A stretch of 52,500 nucleotides of DNA from contig JAQGDQ010000034.1 in the NCBI GenBank assembly GCA_030141605.1, forward strand, positions 523,501-576,000, given 5' to 3'. The position numbers and the translations under genes were made by a program. This document shows, piece after piece, positions 1 through 11,639 of this stretch. The DNA comes from Tubiluchus corallicola (taxonomy: Eukaryota; Priapulida; Priapulimorpha; Priapulimorphida; Tubiluchidae). Below the pieces are notes generated by a model. The model was given only the letters and a program-made list of their open reading frames with translations, was not told the DNA's origin and searched no databases. Positions within the stretch are counted from its first letter, which is position 1, and the number at the start of each line of letters is the position of its first letter.

Positions 1-1
1 T

Positions 2-193
2 GGAGAAAGTGTTGACAGTGTGACAAAAAGTGAAACGGTGCCAGAGAATAAAGAAATGGAAGATTGTGCAAACACCTCGCCAAGCAAAGATGATCGTAAA
101 AAGACTACTTCAAATACCTGTGACTCTGTTGTTGATAGCAACAGTGATGCTGAAGACCAGAGAAATGACTTGTCAACTCCAGTTACTGAGTAA
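2..193 (+). CDS. C-terminal tail of an unidentified protein (last exon, cut by the window edge)
   Basis: An open frame enters from the left edge and ends at TAA 191-193, giving 63 residues that begin GESVDSVTKS and end DLSTPVTE. The segment is hydrophilic, acidic and rich in Ser, Thr, Asp and Asn, as in a disordered tail. No domain is recognisable. It is credited as coding because the frame is open from the first base, its composition is protein-like (GAA, GAT and AGT codons), and it is followed by a long AT-rich untranslated stretch with a polyadenylation signal. Function cannot be assigned. It could be the tail of any nuclear or cytoplasmic regulator. Confidence 0.6.
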   Translation, partial: GESVDSVTKSETVPENKEMEDCANTSPSKDDRKKTTSNTCDSVVDSNSDAEDQRNDLSTPVTE

Positions 194-1191
194 CTAGTTT
201 TCCGTGGAATTTACCGTTCAAACTTTTAGTTTTTTGTTGTAATACTGAAGCAATTCTTGTTCAAATCTGATTTTTTAATGGTACTAAAAATACAACACAT
301 CAAAAAACTCTGCGATTCTTTGAAAAACAGGTAGAATTAACATTATTGTTTGAATCAAATTTTTTGTTTGGATCAAATTTAGGCTAAAGATGTATGTATC
401 AGTTCTTTTAGCTGTACTTAATTTAACGTGAATAATTGATAAAAATACTTTCAATTGAAAAATATTTTATGGGCAAACCTGATGGCAAACCAGTCTACTT
501 AGATGATTTGATTACACTATAAAGAAGCAAAATATTGTGTCCATAGGTCTTCTAAGTTGTGTTTAATTTTTTTGTTGACAACAGTGCCTGACATGCTAAC
601 TAATAATGACAGAACATATTGTTAGTTTTACTTGTTGATCTATAACTTTTGAATGGGTTGAAATTTGAAGTAAAAGTGACTCTCTTATGACTCTCATAGT
701 CTGACAAAAATGTGCCCTTAAGTCTCAAAAGAAATTTTACTTTTACAAAAATGTTTACGCCAAAAACTTTTTTCAGTTATGATACTTGAACATCGTAAAC
801 ATTATGAACATTAAGGCAGGGAAAACTATATCCACCATTGTCGTGAAAAAAAAGCAAAATCTGTAGTTGAACTGTTATGTCCTGTTTAATTTCATGCCTT
901 TTGGTAGTTTCCCCTGCTTTAAATGCTCATTTGTTTTTAATTTATAGCCGATGAAGCCCATTTGGGAAAGAATTCCTGTACAAATAAAACCTGTTTTGTG
1001 ACTTAGGTAGCTTAATTTTATGTTTCTTGCATAACTCCTGTTTAATCCTGTTTTTAATACTGTATCAGTTGAAAAGTGATAATACTTAATTTTTCGTGCT
1101 AATTGTAGCCACTTGTTCTGAAAGCATTCTGATAATCTTTCCAACCATGATGCTGTGTTCTGTATTTTGCAGTTTTCTATTTGATAATAAA
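194..1191 (+). other. 3' UTR of the left-edge gene, with AATAAA
   Basis: After the stop codon about 1 kb of AT-rich sequence without a usable open frame leads to AATAAA at 1186-1191. A T/G-rich stretch follows (about 1210-1240), as expected downstream of a cleavage site. This is read as the 3' UTR. The short reverse-strand open frame inside it has no protein-like features. Confidence 0.5.
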
Positions 1192-1712
1192 TTGGATTAA
1201 TTTCGAGTCATTTTTTCTGGAGTATGCTTGTGATTTGTAAAACAATTATGTAGTCGTGCTTTGGTTATCGTTTAGCAAATTGCAGTTTTTACATAACTAG
1301 CGCTCAAGGCTCATACATTTTTCACTCTGCAGAGAGAGTAGTTAATCGTATGTATTGTAAGTTTTGCTATCTGTGTTCATCGTAATCGTGATTTACAGCT
1401 AAAACAGTTTGGTTAAAATCTGTGCTTCACAGCTTGGCGTATTTGTATTTGTGTTTCGTGAAATGTAGTAGAACAGAGATAATAACTGTAGGATTACCAC
1501 AACAGTAAAGCTTATTTACATCAATTCTTTACATTAAGTTGAAGCGTTGACTTTTTCATCGCATAATGTTTTGTTTGCCGTAAAAGTAGGTGATAAAGCA
1601 GTTCTGCAGGCCTGCTACTTTCTGCTATTTCTAAACAAATTTAGAAAAGAAAAAGTTAACAGAACACGTAGCCTTCTGCTGGCTTATTTTGCATGTTATT
1701 ATTGGGTATGTA
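1192..1712. other. Intergenic, no gene seen
   Basis: AT-rich intergenic DNA between the left gene's polyadenylation region and a mariner-like relic. No open frame, RNA gene or repeat unit could be supported. Confidence 0.4.
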
Positions 1713-2217
1713 CAGGGTGTCTATAAAGTCTCTTTACAATTTTAAAAATTTATTACAAAGGCAATTGACAAGATATCTTAACAGATTTGTTTTGTTTTAT
1801 TCAGTGTTTATTTAAGTTTGAGATCACATTGAAATTTTGCGTTTTATGTAGGTCTCCTGTCGGTAGAAGGGCATTGTTAACTGAAACCCCCAAAATGTGT
1901 ACCCCTCAAAAGGAGGCACAGTGTGTATCATAGTTTATTGAGACAAAATCGTATGTGCAGACTCAGGGAAACTACAGAACTAAGTATGGAAGAGATCCAT
2001 GGGGTAATGTGAAAGACATCGTGTAACGAACAAAGTAAATCGAGTACCATCTTGATGTGCTTCGTGCAACTAATGGTGCCCATATAGAGGTGTATTAAAT
2101 GGGTTAAAAAAACTTTGACAATCACTGATTACATTCGAACAGATCTAGTTAACAAATCTTGTCAACTGCCGTTGTAATAAATTTTTAAAACTGTAAATAG
2201 ACTTTATAGACACCCTG
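1713..2217 (+). mobile_element. Degenerate mariner-like DNA transposon with 80-bp TIRs
   Basis: The ends are long inverted repeats beginning CAGGGTGTCTATAAAGTC on the left (1713 onward). The reverse complement of the right end starts identically, and the similarity continues for about 80 bases. TA flanks both ends (1711-1712 and 2218-2219), as in Tc1/mariner target duplications. In the + direction near 2038-2097 a decayed frame reads IEYHLDVLRATNGAHIEVY and then a stop. This matches the C-terminal end of a mariner-type transposase group common in arthropods. Stops just upstream show the gene is dead. The element is 505 bp, so it is an internally deleted copy. Confidence 0.7.
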
Positions 2218-2765
2218 TATATTATACGTGTTAATTATGTACAAGTGTAAAATTTATTTATTAAATCATTAGTGCACCTGTTTATTTACTAACTGTAGCT
2301 ACAGAACTTACAGAAGATGTACCTTAGTCATCATAGATCTTTAAGAATTTTTTCAGTACTTATACTAACATTGTGGCAATATCTTTATAACAGACATGTA
2401 CGTGTGACGTATGCACTAGTATGCAGGCTCAAATATAATGTGTGTAAACTTGTCTTGCAAGCAGCACAGTAATTATTAATAATTAGCTGCGTGCGTTTCC
2501 TGAGCCCTGCTAAGTTGTTGCCGTGGTGTTGCGGGATTCAGCATTTTATTGATTCATATACAAAGCCCGTATCATCAATCGTGTTTATTGTATGTTTAGC
2601 AAGTCTCTTTCGTGCACGCTAGACTAGGAGCCTCCGTTCAATATAAATGTGTCAATCTCATCGTTGCAATGAAGCTGTAACTGATGTGAAAATTGTTACT
2701 CTTCTTTTCAGATGTGGCTGAATTCTCTTTTAACACGTGTTCGGTGATTGTGTTAAAAGTTTATC
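2218..2765 (+). promoter_or_regulatory. FAIM 5' flank and probable spliced 5' UTR
   Basis: Between the mariner relic and the FAIM start codon a good 3' splice site lies at 2700-2711 (CTTCTTTTCAG, with the AG at 2710-2711). It is followed by a 54-base leader to the ATG at 2766. This suggests the first coding exon begins at 2712 and that a noncoding exon and promoter lie upstream, perhaps around 2500-2690. No TATA box or initiator was distinctive enough to call. Confidence 0.35.
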
Positions 2766-5700
2766 ATGTCTTCCCCGGATCTTGTAGCAGTCTGGGAAGT
2801 TATGCTAGCCGACGGTGTTCATCAGGTGGAGTTTGAGCATGGAACTACGTCTGGTAAACGTGTTGTAAGAGTGGACGGCAAGGTGAGAGCATGTCAAATT
2901 GCTTTTGTGGCGGTATTACCTCAGCTGTTTTATAGAAATCTGTACATGCTTGGATTAAGAAATGAATTAATTGTTTTGTCATTTTTTACTGTTAACTTAT
3001 TTTTGAACTGCATTTTGGCTGTTTAGTCACTTTAGTACAGATACCATCAGATCAGAATGAAAAAACACGATCAAGGGAACGTTCTTTCTGAAAGTAGTGT
3101 GTTATTAATAAACCTGTTGTAATTATACCATTGTTTTTGTTGTAATTATGGATACACAACGCCATTCATCAAATTGCAAAACAGTGCTTTGATTTTAACT
3201 TATAATACATATAATATTTGGGCTATGGTAAGATAAGAATTAAACGATGCACATAGTTATACATATAAATTGCTACATTTTGTTGCATTTTGGTAGCCAG
3301 CCTGATAATCATTAAATTGAAAAAGCAATTTAAGATATGACAGTAAATATTATAACACCTGAAGAGTTATGAATGTTCCGTATTCAAAGAGCTAGCTTTT
3401 GTACATTGCCAACTGTAATCCATTGCTCAGCTGCTGCATTTATAGATTTATAGTAATACTGTAATAAATAAAGTATGTACTTATAAAGTGCTCTTTCAAA
3501 AAATGTTTTTAGAGATGCTGCTTTTGAATAAAAGTTTAAAAACATATAATATCTATAAATCGAAGAAAATCAACAAAAAATTTGTCACTTAGACCTTAAA
3601 ATACTACTTAAAAAGATGTGTCTTTAGTTTCCTTTTAAAAGGATTTGCATTTGCGCAAGCTCTACTTTCAATTGGTAGCTTATTCCAACACTTTGGAGTG
3701 AGTGCTTAAAAATCCTAAATCAGCAACGACTTTCTTTTTACTAAAATCTATTTATACGTGGATAACTGTGGTGGGACTGGAGCTTATGTACTTTTCAAAG
3801 ATACTTTTGCCTTAGATAATCGTTTAAGATGAGGCACTGGCCCAGCATAGGTGTCTTGAATGTGTATACATCTTTCGGGAAACAAAGTGAACAGTTTTTG
3901 GCAATGTGTCAGATGCAACTGCATAGAAAGAGCATTGAATCCAATAGTCATCCACCCGTTCACTGACCGGGTGAAGTAATTATAACTTTTTGTAATTTTC
4001 AGGAAATATTTCGTAAAGAGTGGATGTTCAAACTTGTCGGCAAACAGCCGTTTAATATAGGAAATGCAAAATGCTGCATCAGCATCGATGCCGTTGCCGG
4101 TTTCGCTTACGAGTACTCACTGAATGTTAATGGCAAAAGTCTTAAGAGGTTTTCCGAGAATCAATCTAAGATCATGAAGGCTTGGATCCTGGAAAACGAT
4201 GGCGAGCCGACAAGGATCGTATTAGGCAAGTGGAATTTTCATTGTTGCAAGTCTGATAGATTGAGACTTTTGATTCATTTACTTCATTCAGTTGTAGAAA
4301 ATTATCCATTTTTTTAACGTTCCCACTACTATTTTTACAAGCTATTACGTTAACTTATCTGTTTAGTTCTGATTTTGCGTGCAACAGCTGACAGAACAGG
4401 TCTAGTTCGTAATCTTTACTGTGTCAAATACGATTATCCAATCTTTTCTGTATGTATTTTTATTGAACTGTCAGGATCTCTCAGTTATTGTCCTCCTAAA
4501 GCTACCAGTCGTAGCCTGATTTCCACACAATCTTCTTCCTTGGTATGTTTTATTTTTATTTTTGCTTACTGATTTCAAGTTTCTGTGTAATACTCATTAT
4601 AGCTGCTTCTATAAGTGCAACACCTGTCACACATGATATTCTCATATCTGATAAGCAACTTTGCTTGAGTGCTTTATTATAATAGAGTCTCTATAGAATT
4701 TTGTTTAATGTTATCATACAAACATCATACAATGTAATTGCTTACACATTCGTAAAATGATTTTCTAACTTTTTTTTCACATTAAAATTAGGGCAAAGTG
4801 TGCAACCATGCTTTACCCTTAATTCCACAAGTGAGGCTTTCATAAAATATGACATATTTGGTATAATGAGTCATTCGGAATTTTGTTAATTCTGCTCAAA
4901 AATCCCAATTTATGACTTTCAAAATAATGGTGCTGGCATCGTATCGTAATAGAACGTAAGAAGTTTTACACTTTGGATTTTTCAAAGACAAATATTTTTC
5001 TGTATGCACAGTGTCAGCTTACTTACGTCTTCTGTTGCCAATAATTTCACACCGGTACAACAAAATGGGAAGACAGTACGAATCAGTTAGTGTTGGGTTG
5101 CGCTTAGGTTTGATTGCCAACCTAATATTATTTAAAGATGTGAAATATTTATGTTTCAATCTTATAATATCAACTGCTAGGTCTTCAGTAGTTTTTATAT
5201 GGCATCCCAAATATTTTACACTATTTTCTACTTCAGTGTCATACCACGAAACAAAATGCTGTCACGTCCCGGAGAGCTTTTGAACAATGACAACATCATC
5301 TTCTTTGGATTAAACGTGACAGTCCAATGCTTACTAACTTTACTCTATGTTTCACGAATCTTTAATATTTATTTAAGATGCCTATAATAATCGAGTATAC
5401 GTCATCTGCATACAATACAGAGCCTATAAATGTTTTCCGTACACAACACTCCCATATCATATTTTTGTAATTGTTTTATAAGATCATCAATGTATATGCA
5501 GTAGAGAACTGGGGACAGTACTCCTCCTTGCCTTACTCCAGATTTAATGAAGAATTCATTGTATTAGGATAGTGTCACACACAAAAAATACATTAATATA
5601 ACATTAACATTCAGCTAATGCAGAGCCAATTTTTCTCCATTGGTATAGCGACTTGTCTCCTCTTGCACAAACATCAATATACAGTGATATTACTTTGCTA

Positions 5701-7375
5701 ATGGTGAACGTTTGTTGCTATGGAAAGGTTGCTATAGACTACGTTCTGAGGAACTCTTTTCATTGCTCATAGCGTTAATTTTGTTTCTGTTTGTCATACA
5801 TTGACCCAAATTTCCGTTTTTTTCTTGTGCTTCTTAGCTGTGGAATTCTTTGTCAGAGAATTGTTTCCTTGCGTTAACTACACGATACCTGTTATCGCTA
5901 GCAAATATTTGCAACAATTCTGTTTTTGTCTTATTTTCAATTTTTCATCTTTAGTTTGCATGTTTAGGTGACCACTGCCTTGTTTGATATGATTTGCATT
6001 GCGCATTTAGTTTTTCTATACATATACATAAGCTCACAGATACATAACTTTTTATTTTTCAGAAAAAGATACGCTTAACGTGTGGTGTAATGGACAAGTA
6101 CTGGAAAGTGCGGTAAATTTAATTTAAACAATAATTTTCTATATTGCACATACTTACCTTAATACATGTTGAGGTGCATGTGCTGCTGAAAATGGTTGAC
6201 CAACTAGTGCAAAATGATTTACTGTAGTAGTGCGCAACTTCTGTCACAATTACGCGGAAGTAAATTACGTGGTGTGTAAAATTATCAGGTTGCCTAAAAT
6301 ATGCACCGGAACTTTGATTGTAGAAGAAAATAAAGAAATATTTTGAAAACTACCTCAATGATATTGCGTACTCTTATGTATAAACAACAAAATTTTAGAT
6401 CATTCCGTTAATTTTTTCCAAACTTAGAGAAGTCTTAACTCAACATGTCAAGAAATAAATGCCGTGAAAAATTTCATAGTGACTATTGTTAAAATTTACA
6501 GTAAGTGTTGTACGTGTGCTGCATTATTTTCAATTCAAACTAAACGAAAGTGTTTCCTCAAACAGCTTGTACAATTTCTTAGTTCTTTTAAAGGGAATTT
6601 AGTGAAAGCATACAACAGTTTTTGCATTTAATTCCTCTGCGTCAAACAGCTCTGGATGACTTTTCTTTTTAAGGAAATATACGGATACCATAATGCAGAC
6701 ATTAAGTCCCATTGTTTCTTCACAAAAAATCTTGGTCAGTGCTCAGTGTGGTAAAAACCATGACGTAAACTGGTTGATTTCTTTATTGCTTTGGGCACTT
6801 TATATATCAGCTTGGCTGTTTTGAATTGATTATTACTGACATTGTTCTGGCATTAAATTTCAATTTTTTAACATGCAAAACCTTTTTGGCCATAACTTAC
6901 GAACCACTAAAGCACAAACATTGATATTTGTTACTTTGTAAAGCAGTTGAAACATTGATATTTTCTTATTAAAATTTAACATAATTGTGATTTTTATTTC
7001 AGGGTTGAATTTAGTATGCTCTATATAGTAGGATATGACTATACTTGAGATAATCAATTATGAAGGCCTACCAGTCATATTTACACCTGAATCACATTTA
7101 ATTGTGTATTTTTTAGGCTTGATATACTTTAATTATATATTTCTGTAGTTACTAGTTGAAGATACTAGTGTTTATTCTGGATTTATAGGTACATTTTGTC
7201 TATTATTTTAGTAATATTTTCCTAGGGAGAGTTTGTAGACGATGGCACTGAAACTCATTTTAAAATTGGCGAGAAGGATGCATACATCAAGGCAGTGAGC
7301 AGTGGCAAGAAGCGAGAAGGAATCGTACATTCTCTAATCGTGGAAGGACAAGAAATACCGCTAGCTACTGAATAA
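2766..7375 (+). CDS. FAIM: Fas apoptotic inhibitory molecule 1 (FAIM), four coding exons
   Basis: Coding exons are 2766-2882, 4003-4225, 6063-6112 and 7226-7375. Together they give 179 residues, the length of vertebrate FAIM1. FAIM is a small soluble cytosolic all-beta protein that protects cells from death-receptor and stress-induced killing. Recognisable family blocks in order are DLVAVWEVMLADGVHQVEFE, EHGTTSGKRVV, RKEWMFKLVGK, GFAYEYSLNVNGKSLK, RIVLEKDTLNVWCNG, GEFVDDGTETHF and YIKAVSSGK. The 3' splice sites are pyrimidine-rich AGs. Introns 1 and 3 have GT donors and intron 2 has a GC donor. Joins keep frame (phases 0, 1, 0). The ATG at 2766 aligns with the family start. No lesions are seen, so the gene looks functional. 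Both introns flanking exon 2 carry antisense LINE fragments. Confidence 0.95.
3604..3930 (-). mobile_element. LINE ORF2 C-terminal fragment (FAIM intron 1)
   Basis: Read on the - strand, the sequence around 3760-3604 encodes FSKKKVVADLGFLS, then CWNKLPIESRA and FKRKLKTHLFK before a stop at 3606-3604. The WNxLP...FKxxLKTxLF pattern is the usual C-terminal signature of non-LTR retrotransposon reverse-transcriptase ORFs. The part further upstream (to about 3930) is frameshifted. A second copy of the same family lies at 35735-36020. Confidence 0.65.
4226..4227 (+). other. Non-canonical GC splice donor of FAIM intron 2
   Basis: Exon 2 must end in phase 1 to join exon 3. Splitting at ATTAG|GCAAGT gives a Glu codon across the junction and the family sequence RIVLEKDTLNVWCNG. 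The only nearby GT, at 4230-4231, puts exon 3 into a frame that stops after five codons. The donor AG|GCAAGT is the strong consensus for GC-AG introns. Confidence 0.85.
5010..5575 (-). mobile_element. LINE reverse-transcriptase fragment (FAIM intron 2)
   Basis: On the - strand, from about 5555, the frame reads IKSGVRQGGVLSPVLYCIYI followed by DDLIKQLQKYDMG. After a one-base shift it reads FIGSVLYADDVYSII, which carries the catalytic YADD box. Further along, KYLGCHIKTTEDLAVDIIRL and SYCLPILLY match the thumb and downstream part of non-LTR reverse transcriptases. Frameshifts and stops make it a dead 5'-truncated copy, antisense to FAIM. Confidence 0.75.
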
Positions 7376-8323
7376 TGTCGATGAACGTGTAAGATAATTA
7401 TTTGTGCACTAAGAAATTCCACAAGATATTGATTAATGCTGTAAAAACTGGGACCACTGGTATCACAAGCAATAATGAACACTAGGGCTTGGCATTCTTT
7501 ACCAGAAAGCTAACTCGAATCGAATTTGTGACTTTCGAACTCTGTTGGAAAGAATTTTAGCAAGTTTTTGAACCACCAATAAAAAGCGATCTTACAGACA
7601 GAAATTATGCATGTTACTCGATTTTGTTCTGCAGTAGAACCGCTAATAATTTATTTAAAAGTTGAAGACAGCAATCACAGCTAAATTGCACTAATTGCAT
7701 GAAGTTTCAAACGTTTTAATGATAAGGAACGAATTTGGTTAAAGTACTGAATTATTTGAACGAAGGGTTCCAAGAGTCACTAAACCAAATCCACTATCTA
7801 TCGAATAGTGTCAATGAACCTGAAAATTGACTGAGCAAAAAACACAGCCACGAGCTACTGAATTCTATATTAGTATACACTAAAACTATTGGCTCTGAGT
7901 CAGTACCCTAGCTGCCGAATAATGCTGAGGGAACAGTACTACAGTTACTGAAAAATCACTGTCAGCAGAATAATGGCCGTAATTACTAAATGTTGTTTTA
8001 AAAGATGTCACCAACCGGTAAATTAATTGGCCTAGGAATTGTAAGCAAAAGCGTTAACTACTGTGTAACACGTAAGCATTGAAAACCAGTAATTTCAGGC
8101 AAATTCTGGTCGGTTGGCATGACTGCTGAATAGTCAGCATGCAGCTGTTTTTGTGTGATAAAATTGTGATGTTTCATTGAACTGGTCTTTCTGTCGTTCA
8201 GTCGGCATTGAAGTTTAGCCAACATGGAATTTGAGTGTCTAATAGCACCATAAATTCCTTGCTGTACTCAAATCTGTTCTTTTTATCTCATATAGTCACT
8301 TCTTTATACCCTAAACTCACTTC
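7376..8323 (+). other. FAIM 3' UTR and downstream flank
   Basis: AATAAA at 7578-7583, about 200 bases after the stop codon, is the likeliest polyadenylation signal. The rest has no gene. Between 7364 and 8150 a loose motif like CTACTGAATAATG recurs several times (for example near 7364, 7801, 7913, 7968 and 8124). This may be a very degenerate tandem repeat or chance in AT-rich DNA. Confidence 0.4.
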
Positions 8324-8432
8324 TAGGGATATGAACGATAGCAATATGCATCGATAATTTTAGTATCAGTGATCATTGATTATCATGTCAAAACGAAAAC
8401 CTTTTTTTCATAATTATCATATTGATATTATT

Positions 8433-8726
8433 CCAGGAATTTATAGTTAAAAACAGCACAACATTATTAAAATGTTTTGACTAGCTGCTGCTTTCATCAT
8501 CAGCGGTAAATTTACAAACACACAACCAGTTTATATAGGCAGAGCCTATTATGCATTAATTAAGTAGTTACCAGAAGCCAAATAAGTAATAAATAATAGC
8601 TGTATGTTTGTAAATTTACCACTGATGATGACAGCAGTAGCTAGTCGAAACATTTGGCACGATTTTAACTTTGTAATCTAAAAGTTTTTAATAAAGTTGT
8701 GTTGTTTTTAACTATAAATATTCTAG
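8433..8726. mobile_element. Foldback/MITE with long imperfect inverted repeats
   Basis: The left arm runs TATAGTTAAAAACAGCACAA, then a TTATTAAAA stretch, GACTAGCTGCTGCTTTCATC and a GGTAAATTTACAAACA block. The reverse complement of the right arm repeats these blocks in order, with an insertion of about 40 bases before the GACTAGCT block. Arms are over 100 bases each and the loop about 75. No coding sequence is present. The GATGATGACAGCAGTAG and TCGAAACATTT blocks look like those seen in many invertebrate short repeats. Confidence 0.6.
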
Positions 8727-9229
8727 GGATATTGCTATCATGTCGAGTTTGGTAGGTATCACTTTACAAGATCACTTCATTTTGCTTTTTTATTTGTGCA
8801 ATGTAAGTTGTAAAAAATTAAAAAAAATATTTCTTCGTAGGGTTGTTAGAATAATTTTCTTGTACTTTCTTTCTTCAATAGCGGCTGTCTTCATTCAGTT
8901 TGGTGACATGCTAATGCCAAGTGCTGTACCTTTAGAAGCATTTTCCCAGTAACGTGCAAGTAGTGCAGCTAACATAAATAAATATATTATGATGTAATAC
9001 TCCTATATTTTTATCTGTCGCAGCTCATATATAAAGAATATTTTATGACTAAAAATCAGTTTACGACTAAACAAAGAAGAGAACTTAAAACTTACAGAAG
9101 AGATGTCGTAGATTATCTGTATGTATACATTAATCGAGAAACAGCTTGCAAAAATGCGACACTGTAATATGTTCGTACGCCTTGCAGAATAACTAACTAG
9201 ACCTTCACTATCGTTTTTCGTTCAATATA
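8727..9229. other. Intergenic, no gene seen
   Basis: AT-rich DNA between the foldback element and the tandem duplication. A 70-residue open frame at 8740-8952 has no recognisable feature and is not called. Confidence 0.35.
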
Positions 9230-9412
9230 ATTTATTGTATCGTAACGTCTCAAAAGCAGATTGTCGATATTGTATAATTGGAAAAAATGTTGTATCATAT
9301 CGTTATCCTACAAAATACTTCATTGTATCGTGTTGTATCACTTGAAAAGCAGGTTATCGATATCGTATTTTTTGGAAAAAACATCGAATCATATTGTTAT
9401 CGTGTTGCAGAA
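9230..9412. repeat. Two-copy degenerate tandem repeat, unit about 90-95 bp
   Basis: Blocks recur in order: ATTGTATCGT, then AAAAGCAGATTGTCGATATT (second copy AAAAGCAGGTTATCGATATC), then TTGGAAAAAA, then ATCATATCGTTATC (second copy ATCATATTGTTATC). The copies sit back to back. Overlapping short open frames here only reflect the repeat. Confidence 0.55.
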
Positions 9413-11639
9413 TTTGTGTCGATTAACATCCTTACTAACTTCTCTTCATATGTAGTTCTACTAGTCTGTGTATTTAAGTGTACTGTAAGCGGTATGCCAT
9501 TTGTCAGCTATTAGTGATCTCTGCGAATTACAGTATTATGTGGCTGTCATTGTATAAAATTTTTCGAATGTAAAAATTTTAGAACATGAACCACACCAAC
9601 TCCGGCTCACAAAAAATGTTTTCCTGTAACATGCCACTGTTCTTTCAGCAAATTGATTTGTTCACAGCTAAAGAGTGTTGCTTATTTTTATTTTTAACAT
9701 TATGTTCTTACTAAAATAGTAGTTTAGCGTGAATAACTCGTATAACAATTCCACTTTTGTCCAGTACTATCCGTCCGACTGCTGTTTTTGTGATGTTGAT
9801 TGTTTTCATTATTTTTGGAGAGTAATCTTATATTATATTACATATTTCTTCTCGTAAAAAAATCTATTTTCTTAATGCATAATTTGTGATGCAAGTATTT
9901 TTCAGTAGTGCAGCATAGCACTAAGGCATTTCGGTGTTCATTGTACAATCCTACGAGTGATTTAATAATATGTATTTACAATTGGGCCGAAACTAAACTA
10001 TGCCCATGCGTTTCCTACATGGTAGTAATTTGTTAACCTTCAGTGGCAGCTGGTGTACAGGCACTGTGGAACTGCAGCACCCCCAATTTTCACTCGATAT
10101 TATCGATAACATTCAGTATAACGAGTCTTTCTACTTAATTCTTTCCCTATACTTTTAAATCCTCGTATGACTGTTGTGCGCATGTGGCCATGCGCACATG
10201 TTCGAGATAAGCTGCATGCTAGGTAGAAAGAGCACTGCTGCTCACGCACTGCCGACCCTATTGTGCAAGTAGTGTTTCTCTTACACTCAGCGTGTGCTGT
10301 GCTTAAAAACCATATACCATATCCTTGAATGTGATAGTGTGGAATTAGATCATTATCACACGTCCAGCTGTTCTATTTAATTCGCAGTTTTTTCGGTTCT
10401 TATTTTGCAGAAAATTTAAATAATTTAATCATGGTGACCTTGTATCCCCTCACAATATTGTGTAATATTTGTTTTACATAGTATTAAAACAATGGTAAAA
10501 AATTTCTGAAGCAAGCACCCCCACTAATCTTAGCTAGTGGGTAAATGCCATTAGCAACCTTAACTTTTAATAGTACCACTCCTTTGTAAGTACATTATTT
10601 AACAGGTGGCAGTATCATGATTTATAGGTGTAGTGCAGTGCTGTGACCTGTGTACAGGAATAAAGATAAATTTATTGTAAACATCAAATCTGTGAGATAT
10701 TGAAAATTGTCGTGAAATGTAGTGTGTCTAGCTTTGCTGTGTGTATTTTTGGCAAAATACATAGTGAGTGGTATAAATCGTTTCTTCACTGCAGTTACAT
10801 AATAACCCGAGTGATGACTGTTATTATTAATGCAAAAAATGCGATAAAAATAGTACTTTTCCCAGTCCATAAGGATAATGCTAGAAATGAGTGAATAACG
10901 CAATATATTTGTACATGCATTTTGTTTTAAGAAATATTTGTGTTTTCTACTTCACATTTAACAATAACTATTTGTTTTTTTAATTTGTATTGAACAAAGC
11001 AGTTATATGCAGTCTTACTAGCAATTTCCTTGTACTCGATAGTATGTGATTTTTTAACGAATCCAGGTAATAAAGTCACAGGAATAAGAAATAACCCTAA
11101 CCCAAAGATATTGAACAAAATGTAGTTTTTTCCCATAATATCATATGTAACTAGCATTGTCAATATGTACAACTCATGCATTGCCAGTTAATAACCGATT
11201 TAAAATATTTTGTGTTTTATTAATTTAATTGCTTATGGTACTTAAATAAATCGACTAGCCACTATAAACTGCGACTTTTTTCCTACCCAAAATTGTGTCT
11301 TTTTTTCTGTGACTTTATTAGCGGCCACTCTTTGCTTTGAACAAGGTTATGCAACATTACCACACAATGGTGGCAATTTTCATAGCACGTCGACACTGAA
11401 AATTTACAAACCCTCACAAGTAAAAAACTGTGACGTGCACATTAAACCTGGTGCTTTCTTGTGATGTATCATTCTCAAAAAAACAAACTTAAACAGGAGT
11501 TTTAAGAAATAGCAAATATTACAGGACTGCATGCAACATATTAATGTAAAGACTGCACTGATGTCTAACAAACAATGGTTGGTATGCAATGTTATTTTAA
11601 TGGATGAATACTTTCTTTAGCAAGTGTGTCATTCTATGA
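9413..11639. other. Intergenic region, no gene supported
   Basis: AT-rich sequence with scattered short open frames (for example around 10622-10903 and 10927-11181) that lack domains, good start contexts or homologous motifs. A short piece at 10041-10090 (CAGTGGCAGCTGGTG ... CTGCAGCACCCCC) resembles the end of a hAT-type element, but no matching other end was found. Confidence 0.35.
10176..10197. repeat. Perfect 9-bp palindromic hairpin
   Basis: GTGCGCATG and CATGCGCAC are separated by TGGC. This is a GC-rich, CpG-bearing hairpin in otherwise AT-rich DNA. Function is unknown. Confidence 0.6.

Noticed and set aside
875-1144. 89-residue reverse frame
   Set aside because: Lies in the 3' UTR of the left gene; no domain and unremarkable codon use.
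4230-4231. Canonical GT donor for FAIM exon 2
   Set aside because: Joining from here to exon 3 gives a stop after a few codons and loses the conserved RIVLEKD sequence; the GC donor four bases upstream restores both.
10041-10560. Possible hAT element beginning CAGTGGCAGCTGGTG
   Set aside because: No matching inverted end or target duplication was found downstream.
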